Assembly: GCA_023301405.1 (NCBI GenBank)
Contig: JALZUX010000506.1
Span: 1-6,854, forward strand
DNA length: 6,854 nt
Source: Granulosicoccaceae bacterium
Lineage (GTDB): Bacteria > Pseudomonadota > Gammaproteobacteria > Granulosicoccales > Granulosicoccaceae
Direction: 5' to 3'
Below the pieces are notes generated by a model, which saw only the letters and a program-made list of their open reading frames with translations, searched no databases and was not told where the DNA came from. Below, in pieces: positions 1 through 5,454 of the stretch; the stretch's first letter is position 1; each line of letters begins with the position of its first letter. The position numbers and the translations under genes are program-made.

Positions 1-104
1 ATGCTAGCGTATAAACAAGTAAAAAAAAACCGTAAATTAGCAGCCTGTCCTCACAATATTTTTGTGGGTCGAAAATAGACGACCAGTTAAATTGGCAGGC
101 ATCG

Positions 105-113
105 TAAGGAGGT
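105..113 (+). promoter_or_regulatory. Strong Shine-Dalgarno site in front of a broken start codon
   Basis: TAAGGAGGT is an almost perfect anti-16S match. Seven bases after AGGAGG (107-112) the sequence reads ATAG at 120-123, followed by a frame that looks like protein from 124 on. Removing one base from ATAG restores ATG at the ideal distance. The site therefore marks the original start of the oxygenase-like gene. The only in-frame alternative before the conserved part is GTG at 184, which has no comparable ribosome binding site. Confidence 0.6.
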
Positions 114-119
114 TCGCTT

Positions 120-1107
120 ATAGCGATTCTTCTTACAAGATTACCCGGAAATCCTAAAAGACAATGCACTACCACTGAATTCAGTGTTCGACCCGGCGGT
201 GCATCTGGCACTTGGGCAGCCCGAGCGCCACTATTCTCTGGCAGAGTTGAATGACGAGTCATCTCAACTGACTGAACCTACACCATCAACCATCGCGGCG
301 ACCGACTGCTTTCGGATACTCAGTGATGAAGGCGTGGCAGCCTTGTATCACGTTTGCAAACAATTAAAGGCATGCACAACGTCAAACCCGCGGATCTCGC
401 GCAACACCCATGGAGGTGCATATCACTCACATTTTATGCATGACCTAAGATTATCGCCAGAGATCACCGAGCACCTCAGCACACTGATTAAGTGCACCGC
501 TGCTGCCCCACGCCATGGGTTACCAACTCGCACATCTCAACTACCAACCGCTGAGCCAGGGCGAGAACGTCGACAAATGGCACCACGATACGCTGCAAGT
601 GGGTTACATTATGTTTGTCACTGATATCAAGGCTGTCGACGGTGGTGAGTTGCAATATTTCCCCGGTACCCGTGACAAGATGGCAGAGCTGCACACAGCC
701 GGCAACAAAATTCCGCCCGAGCGCGCAGTCGCCCCGCCAATCCCCGGTGTCAGTTATGCCGTGCTGATGCAAGGCAACTACGTGGTCCACCAGGCGTGTG
801 CTTTGAAGTCGCAAGGCGAACGCATCACCTTCGTCAACGGCTACAGCTTTAACGATCCCACCATCCACGATTTTACTGCCGTAAAACAACTGCGAATGGC
901 AGTCCCCTTGGTAATCGTTAACGCCGGGTACGCTCGCCAAATGGTCTACGCAGCGCCCAACATTTGCAAGCCTGTATCAACACCCCGCACTACGGCGACA
1001 TAGACACCACTCTTGAACAACTACAACGCGCCCGCTTCGAGATGGATGTTGCTGTCAATACACTACAGGGCAATGAGGACGAGGCGCTTAAACATTTTGG
1101 CGATTAG
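120..1107 (+). pseudogene. Decayed 2-oxoglutarate/Fe(II) oxygenase-like gene (three lesions)
   Basis: The gene would encode about 325 residues but is spread over two frames. Frame 1 runs from 124 to about 490 and includes the peptides DYPEIL, FRILSDEGVAALY and HSHFMHDL. Frame 2 runs from about 494 to 950 and carries LLPHAMGYQLAHLNY, NVDKWHHDTLQ and GNYVVHQACAL. Frame 1 resumes from about 955 to the TAG at 1105-1107, ending EALKHFGD. Frame 2 holds a plausible 2OG-Fe(II) site: His at 581-583 and Asp at 587-589 (HxD), the distal His at 788-790, and an Arg at 821-823 (ERITFVNGY) that would bind 2-oxoglutarate. Enzymes of this fold hydroxylate or otherwise oxidise substrates in the cytoplasm; the substrate here is unknown. 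The start is also broken (ATAG at 120-123). The intact reading of about 5 kb downstream makes general sequencing error less likely, though it is not excluded. The assignment rests on motif reading from memory. Confidence 0.7.
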
Positions 1108-1591
1108 AAAATTTAGGGGGCAGGTTAGTTTTGTTAGTCTGTAAAACAGCGCATTACAAAACTGAGCCCGATTGGTCCCACGGGGTAGTAGACGATTTAG
1201 CAGTGAGATCAGTCCTCACGGTTTCTATCGTGCCTAAACACACTCAATTGGAAGCCGTGTCGAGTGCTGGCTTTCCGATAGTTTTGCAATGGCTGCATCT
1301 ACTACTTTTTCCAGTATTCCTTTGTTCTTCTCACACAACTTGCAGTACCACACATAGCTACGCCAATGACACTGGCGGCCTATATAGTAGCGATTTTCCA
1401 CCGGCTTCGCCAAGCAAATCGTGTCCGAACATTGCAGCCAAGGCTAGCGTTGCGACACCTACCCCACCGACGAGACAGGCATTGCGATGCAGTAGATCAC
1501 GCGCAAGATAGAAAGGCTGAAAGATAGTTTATCGCCAAGCGCTTTAGTATTAGGCATGTGGGATTTTAAAGATAATATTTTCAGTAACTAG
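1108..1591. other. 484-bp stretch without a convincing intact gene; possible minus-strand remnant
   Basis: No gene can be called with confidence. On the minus strand one frame is open from 1528 to 1361 (56 codons, stop at 1360-1358). It contains a hydrophobic stretch NACLVGGVGVATLALAAMFG preceded by ARDLLHR, which resembles a degraded Tat or secretion signal. A second minus frame is open from 1444 to 1237 (69 codons, stop at 1236-1234). It contains RQCHWRSYVWYCKLCEKN, a Cys-rich segment, followed by a helix-like GILEKVVDAAIAKLSES. A single frame change within 1444-1361 would join them into about 95 residues. Neither has an ATG start with a ribosome binding site. The opposite plus-strand frame (1131-1511, TTG start) is Ser/Pro/Cys-rich and lacks recognisable domains. 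A weak 5-bp inverted repeat, GTGAG/CTCAC, lies at 1203-1219. I do not recognise the family. Confidence 0.4.
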
Positions 1592-2044
1592 TTAAACGGC
1601 GCAGCTATCGCATAGGCAGTTAAACTCTATTTGCTCGCTGACTAGATGAAAACTCGACTCTTCAACCTGACGCTTGATCGAATTCATGGTCGAGCGGCTG
1701 ATACTGAACTCTTTAACTTTTCGGCAATCAGTGCAAACTACAAACTGCGGAATCTGGTGCGGATGTTCACAGGCGATATGCACACAGGCAACAAAACGAT
1801 TGCTCAATTTTAGTTTGTGCACCAACTGCTCTTGCTCCAGGAACTCCAGGATGCGATAGACCGACATAGCAGCGAAGTTCTCGTCATAGTTTTCGTTGCA
1901 GTAGTCCACTAGCTCGTACGCAGAGAGGGCACGGTCTGATTGCAGCAAACCACTCAACACTTTTTTCCGTTTTTCCGTCAGTCGGCTTCCGTGCACACGA
2001 CACCGATGCTCAGCATGATTGAGTATGTTTTGCAGCTCAGACAT
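1592..2044 (-). CDS. zur: Fur-family zinc uptake regulator (Zur-like)
   Basis: This is a 150-residue cytoplasmic, metal-dependent transcriptional repressor. The N-terminal winged helix spans about residues 20-80 (RLTEKRKKVLSGLL, then AMSVYRILEFLEQEQLVHK with the recognition helix). A C-terminal dimerisation domain follows. Structural zinc ligands are C104-x-x-C107 and C145-x-x-C148. Aligned by eye to E. coli Zur, the regulatory-site residues H77, C88, H96 and E111 correspond to H76, C87, H94 or H96, and E112 here, so all four are retained. This favours Zur over Fur, Mur or Nur. Length is normal, slightly shorter than E. coli Zur, which has a His-rich tail. The ATG at 2044-2042 has AGGGAG at 2057-2052, seven bases upstream. 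It is divergent from the ABC importer operon and shares the palindrome-bearing intergenic region, so it probably represses that operon and perhaps itself when zinc is plentiful. Zur identity is inference from ligand pattern; Fur-superfamily membership is secure. Confidence 0.87.
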   Translation of the reverse strand: MSELQNILNHAEHRCRVHGSRLTEKRKKVLSGLLQSDRALSAYELVDYCNENYDENFAAMSVYRILEFLEQEQLVHKLKLSNRFVACVHIACEHPHQIPQFVVCTDCRKVKEFSISRSTMNSIKRQVEESSFHLVSEQIEFNCLCDSCAV

Positions 2045-2085
2045 CCATCAGCTCCCTAAAATAATTATTGCAAATGTTATGTTAC

Positions 2086-2100
2086 ACAATATCATATTGT
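2086..2100. promoter_or_regulatory. Perfect 15-bp palindrome, candidate operator
   Basis: ACAATATCATATTGT has two perfect 7-base arms around one central base. It covers the candidate -10 box (2090-2095) of the importer operon, so a dimer bound here would block RNA polymerase. Its position beside a Fur-family gene makes that regulator the first candidate. The sequence is not the textbook Zur box, so the binding protein is inferred. Confidence 0.45.
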
Positions 2101-2139
2101 CCGATCTATTTCAGATCACAATCCCCACCTGAAAAAAAC

Positions 2140-2144
2140 GGAGA
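2140..2144 (+). promoter_or_regulatory. Ribosome binding site of the solute-binding protein gene
   Basis: GGAGA lies six bases before the ATG at 2151. It supports that start, which is also the one giving a complete signal peptide. Confidence 0.7.
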
Positions 2145-2150
2145 CCTTTC

Positions 2151-3677
2151 ATGCTCAAAGCTATTGCGATGACTTTAATCGCGACAAGTGTACTCACCTC
2201 ACAAACGTCTATTGCTGCCGACAAAACCCACCTCAACATATCCTCACCGTGGGAAATAACCAGCTATGAACCCGCGGTTTCCGGCTTTGCATTCTCCCGT
2301 CTGGGGGTGATGGAAACACTGGTAGACGCCAACGTCGACGGGGTATTAGTACCCGGGCTCGCGACCGAATGGCAGATGAGTGAAGATGGCCTTACCTGGC
2401 GTTTCAGCATGCGTGAAGGTGTAAATTTCCACGACGACAGCCTGCTCACGGCCGAGATCACTGCAGAGGCTTTACAACGTATATTTGATACCCCGGGCAT
2501 ACTCCAGAAGGCACCGATCACAACCATCGAAGTCGATCAGAACGACGTGATTATCGCACTCGACAGACCGTTTGCTGCGCTACCCGCGCTGCTGACCCAC
2601 AGCACCACCGTCATCGCGGCACCGGCCTCAATCGATAAAGACGGCTCACAGATCGCTGCCATTGGCACAGGCCCCTTTGCAGTAGACACCTTCACTCCAC
2701 CGCAGAGTGTGGACGTTAAACGGTTTGCCAACTACTGGGGCGACAAAGCGAAGCTGGAAACAGTCAGTTATCTTGCCGCCGGTCGTGCCGAGACGCGAGC
2801 ACTATTGGCCGAGAGCGGTGATGCCGATCTGGTCTTCTCGCTCGACCCTTCAGGCTATGCTCGTCTGACCGAGCTCGACAGTACAGACGCCAGGGCAGTC
2901 CCCATCCCTCGAGTTGTCACGCTAAAGCTCAATGCCGGTCACAAATTTCTAGAAAATCCACGGGCACGCCGCGCCCTGAGCCTGGCTATTGATCGTCTTG
3001 GTATCGCTACCGCAATTACTCGTTTCCCTGAAGTGACTGCCTCGCAGTTGTTCCCACCGGCACTGGATCAATGGCACAACGACAAACTCGAGCCACTTTC
3101 ACAAGATATCGAAGCCGCCAAAGCCCTGCTCGCCGAGCTCGGCTGGGTAGCTGGTGACGACGGCATCCTGAGTCGGGATGGCGAACGCTTTTCGCTATTA
3201 CTTCGCACGTTCCCTGACCGCCCTGAACTACCTCTGATAGCCGCCGCCGTGCAAGCTCAGTGGCGTGCCATCGGCGTAGAGCTGGAAGTCAGCGTCAGCA
3301 ACTTCTCTGAGATTCCTGTCGGACACCAGGACGGCTCGCTACACGTAGCACTTTACGCACGCAACTACGGACTCACCCCTGACCCGATCGGCACGGTACT
3401 GCAGGATTTCGGGCCAGGCGGTGGTGATTGGGGAGCCATGAACTGGGAGAACGCTGAAGTGGCACAAGCATTGGAAAACATCGCCGCCACCAGCAACCCG
3501 GAGGCACGCAGCGCGGACATCGCCACTGTGGTAAAAACCCTCCACGATGAGCTACCTTTGATTCCGATCGTCTGGTACCAACACACCGTATCTGTCGCTA
3601 AGGGCTTGCAAGGCTACGTGATCGATCCGCTGGAGCGCAAATACCGCTTGAACAATATCTCCTGGGCTGCTGAGTGA
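2151..3677 (+). CDS. Family-5 solute-binding protein of a NikA/DppA-type ABC importer
   Basis: This is a 508-residue periplasmic receptor that would capture the substrate and deliver it to the permease pair encoded next. Residues 1-23 form a signal peptide: a Lys near the start, a hydrophobic core, and cleavage near SIAA/DK. No lipobox is visible, so the mature protein should be soluble. The SBP family-5 signature covers about residues 68-111 (PGLATEWQMSEDGLTWRF, then REGVNFHD and AEALQRIF). Other family landmarks are GTGPF at 172-176, RARRALSLAIDR at 271-282, and a C-terminal DELPLIPIVWYQHTVSV around 466-482. Length is typical of NikA/DppA/OppA receptors. The N-terminal mature region resembles the nickel-receptor branch more than peptide receptors, but I see no His-rich metal loop and the ligand cannot be read off. 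The adjacent Zur-like gene suggests a zinc or zinc-chelate substrate. It is first in the operon, and its TGA overlaps the next start. Confidence 0.88.
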   Translation: MLKAIAMTLIATSVLTSQTSIAADKTHLNISSPWEITSYEPAVSGFAFSRLGVMETLVDANVDGVLVPGLATEWQMSEDGLTWRFSMREGVNFHDDSLLTAEITAEALQRIFDTPGILQKAPITTIEVDQNDVIIALDRPFAALPALLTHSTTVIAAPASIDKDGSQIAAIGTGPFAVDTFTPPQSVDVKRFANYWGDKAKLETVSYLAAGRAETRALLAESGDADLVFSLDPSGYARLTELDSTDARAVPIPRVVTLKLNAGHKFLENPRARRALSLAIDRLGIATAITRFPEVTASQLFPPALDQWHNDKLEPLSQDIEAAKALLAELGWVAGDDGILSRDGERFSLLLRTFPDRPELPLIAAAVQAQWRAIGVELEVSVSNFSEIPVGHQDGSLHVALYARNYGLTPDPIGTVLQDFGPGGGDWGAMNWENAEVAQALENIAATSNPEARSADIATVVKTLHDELPLIPIVWYQHTVSVAKGLQGYVIDPLERKYRLNNISWAAE

Positions 3678-4630
3678 TCAGATCGTCAGGGTTTTGGTCC
3701 GCCCTTGTCGGGCGGGCCTCACAGGCTGTGTTGGTCGCTGTGGTGGTCGGCATAGTCAGCTTCTCCATGATGCAGGCCTTGCCGGGTGATTCCGCCTACC
3801 GCATCGCCGCCGGGCGCTACGGCTACGACATGATGGACGCCGCCTCGGCGGATGTTGTGCGGGCTGAACTGGGGCTGGACCAGCCCAAGTCTGTGCAGCT
3901 AATGACCTGGCTGGGCACGCTGGCCAGGCTGGACCTCGGAAAATCCGCTGTCACCGACAGTCCCGTGACAGAAGAGCTCAAAGTCCAACTCGGTCATTCA
4001 TTGCTGCTTGCCGGTGCCGGAGTGCTTGCATCTTTATTAATCGCCGTACCCATCGGCGTGGCTGCCGGACTGCGCCCGGGCGGTATTCTGGACCGTGTCA
4101 GTCTGGGCGCCTCCATCGTCTTTCGCGCAGTGCCGGCCTTTGCACTTGGCGTTTTACTGATGCTCGCTCTGGCGGTACACATGAAGTTACTGCCAGTTGC
4201 GGGGTTCCAAAGTCCAAAACACCTCATTTTACCAGCGTTAACGCTCGGGCTTGGCCTCGCAGCCGTGTCCAGCCGAGTGGTCCGCGACGCTGTCACTGAA
4301 GCCATGGCCGCGGAGTGGCGCTTGTTCTCACGCACTAAAGGGCTGTCGTCCGGGCAAACGCTGAAACGCCATGTTTTGCGCAATGCCGCGCTGCCAGTCG
4401 TCGCCTATGTCGGTGTACAACTCGCTTATATCATCGAAGGTGTGGTCATCGTAGAGACGGTCTTTTCATGGCCGGGTATCGGGCATGCACTGGTGCACGC
4501 TATCTTCGGTCGTGATGTCGCCATGGTACAGGGTACGGCACTCGCGCTCGGGTTGCTGTATGTCTTGCTTAATTTAATTATCGATCTCTGTTGCCACGGT
4601 ATCGACCCGCGCAGGAGACACATCGCTTGA
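3674..4630 (+). CDS. ABC importer permease, NikB/DppB type
   Basis: This 318-residue inner-membrane protein is one of two channel subunits. Hydrophobic segments are visible near residues 13-35, 108-132, 143-170, 183-205, 240-262 and 283-306, the usual six-helix pattern. The N-terminal MMQALPGDSA is the characteristic post-helix-1 motif of the DppB/NikB class. The EAA coupling loop that contacts the ATPase is at about 209-240 (EAMAAEWRLFSRTKG, then LKRHVLRNAALP), followed by the class motif ETVFSWPGIG at 261-270. The start is GTG, whose bases overlap the preceding TGA (GTGA, 3674-3677). No clear Shine-Dalgarno is present, so translation probably depends on coupling to the binding-protein gene. 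Length is normal for the family and nothing is broken. Substrate specificity is not decided by this subunit's visible motifs. Confidence 0.9.
   Translation: MIRSSGFWSALVGRASQAVLVAVVVGIVSFSMMQALPGDSAYRIAAGRYGYDMMDAASADVVRAELGLDQPKSVQLMTWLGTLARLDLGKSAVTDSPVTEELKVQLGHSLLLAGAGVLASLLIAVPIGVAAGLRPGGILDRVSLGASIVFRAVPAFALGVLLMLALAVHMKLLPVAGFQSPKHLILPALTLGLGLAAVSSRVVRDAVTEAMAAEWRLFSRTKGLSSGQTLKRHVLRNAALPVVAYVGVQLAYIIEGVVIVETVFSWPGIGHALVHAIFGRDVAMVQGTALALGLLYVLLNLIIDLCCHGIDPRRRHIA
4613..4618 (+). promoter_or_regulatory. Ribosome binding site that decides a TTG start
   Basis: AGGAGA inside the end of the upstream permease gene lies eight bases before TTG at 4627. It favours that codon over the in-frame TTG at 4591, which would overlap the upstream gene by 40 bases and has no such site. 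Confidence 0.65.
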
Positions 4631-5454
4631 GCAACACTCAGATCCTCTCCACCGTGCCACAACAACGTGCTTTCCCGTTGGCGCGTTTTATCGGCTACTG
4701 CCTGCTTGCAAGTCTGGCTGTGTGTGCCGTGATGGGCCCCGATCTCATCGGTATAGATCCTGCGCAGCAGTCTTTAATGGATACGCTGCAAAGCCCCAGC
4801 GCCGCGCACTGGCTGGGCACCGACCACCTGGGTCGCGACATGCTGGCGCGCCTGTTATCCGGTGCGCAACTGTCGCTGTCACTCGCCGCCTTGTCAGTGT
4901 TCACTGCTGCAGTGCCCGGTACGTTGTTAGGCATCCTTGCCACCTGGCACGGTGGCTGGACCGAACGCCTGTTGACGCTATTCGCAGACGCTGTTCTCGC
5001 CTTGCCCGGTTTACTGCTGGTGCTGATGCTGGCTGCCATTTCTCCTGGCTCCTGGTGGGCGCTCTACGTTGGTTTATCACTCACATTGTGGGTGGAGTAT
5101 TTTCGCTACACTCGACAGCGTTCTCGCGTGGTACTTGCCGAACCCTCCGTCGAAGCTTCACGACTGCTGGGCTTTGGTGCAGCACACGTAGTCAAGCGAC
5201 ATCTGTTACCCGAAATCGGCCCCGGCCTGCTAACTATCGCCGCCTTTGGTGCGGCCACTGCCGTGACAGCGGTAGCGGCGCTGGGCTTTGTCAGTGTTGG
5301 CATTCGACCACCTACCGCCGAATGGGGTGTCATGATGACCCAACTCCTGCCCTACTGGCGAGAAGCGCCATTTCTTATCTTGCAGCCTGTACTCTGCCTT
5401 GTGCTGACAGTGCTGGCTTTGCATTTATCCGTTGGCGTGAGAAAACCCACATGA
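4627..5454 (+). CDS. ABC importer permease, NikC/DppC type
   Basis: This 275-residue inner-membrane protein is the partner channel subunit. I place the start at TTG 4627, which has AGGAGA eight bases upstream and forms a TTGA overlap with the preceding stop. The protein then begins with a short polar tail and a first helix near residues 20-40. HWLGTDHLGRDMLARLLSGA (61-80) is the strongest hallmark of DppC/NikC-type permeases. Further helices lie near 81-105, 115-138, 142-158, 200-225 and 247-270. The EAA coupling loop is around 174-197 (SVEASRLLGFGAA, then VVKRHLLPEI). It is slightly short for the family, mostly in the N-terminal tail, but no core element is missing. It should pair with the upstream permease and dock on the fused ATPase, whose ATG overlaps its stop codon (ATGA). 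Confidence 0.88.
   Translation: MSNTQILSTVPQQRAFPLARFIGYCLLASLAVCAVMGPDLIGIDPAQQSLMDTLQSPSAAHWLGTDHLGRDMLARLLSGAQLSLSLAALSVFTAAVPGTLLGILATWHGGWTERLLTLFADAVLALPGLLLVLMLAAISPGSWWALYVGLSLTLWVEYFRYTRQRSRVVLAEPSVEASRLLGFGAAHVVKRHLLPEIGPGLLTIAAFGAATAVTAVAALGFVSVGIRPPTAEWGVMMTQLLPYWREAPFLILQPVLCLVLTVLALHLSVGVRKPT

Larger units (their letters stand above)
2045..2150. promoter_or_regulatory. Divergent regulator/importer intergenic region
   Basis: This AT-rich 106-bp region lies between the Zur-like gene and the importer operon. For the plus strand a sigma70-like promoter can be proposed: TTGCAA at 2068-2073, a 16-bp spacer, and TATCAT at 2090-2095. This gives a start near 2102 and a leader of about 50 bases. 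The sequence AAATGTTAT at 2072-2080 equals one half of the gammaproteobacterial Zur-box consensus as I remember it, although the matching right half is poor at the expected spacing. The promoter is a by-eye proposal. Confidence 0.45.

Noticed and set aside
51..69. Short hairpin CTCACAA/TTGTGGG as a terminator
   Set aside because: Seven pairs including a wobble and no T-run after it; not convincing as a terminator.
1..78. 25-codon open frame at the left edge
   Set aside because: Too short and Lys-rich, and no upstream sequence is available to judge a start; not distinguishable from chance.
488..940. 150-codon minus-strand open frame
   Set aside because: It is the antisense of the oxygenase-like frame, which holds real motifs (HxD, distal His, Arg).
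515..1003. Independent gene starting at ATG 515
   Set aside because: No ribosome binding site, and the preceding frame-1 protein joins naturally to it. It is better read as the middle segment of a frameshifted gene.
1131..1511. 126-codon plus-strand open frame
   Set aside because: TTG start, no ribosome binding site, Ser/Pro/Thr/Cys-rich low-information composition and no recognisable domain; probably the complement of the minus-strand frames.
1585..1594. TAACTAGTTA palindrome at the end of the regulator gene
   Set aside because: A 10-bp palindrome without loop or T-run, overlapping the stop codon; no evidence for a terminator or binding site.
4591..4626. Earlier in-frame TTG start for the NikC-type permease
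   Set aside because: It would overlap the upstream permease by 40 bases with no ribosome binding site, whereas TTG 4627 has AGGAGA at the right distance.
4722..5450. Upstream extension of the fused ATPase reading frame
   Set aside because: This part overlaps the NikC-type permease in another frame, is Arg/Cys/His-rich with no domain, and the ABC fold begins only after ATG 5451.
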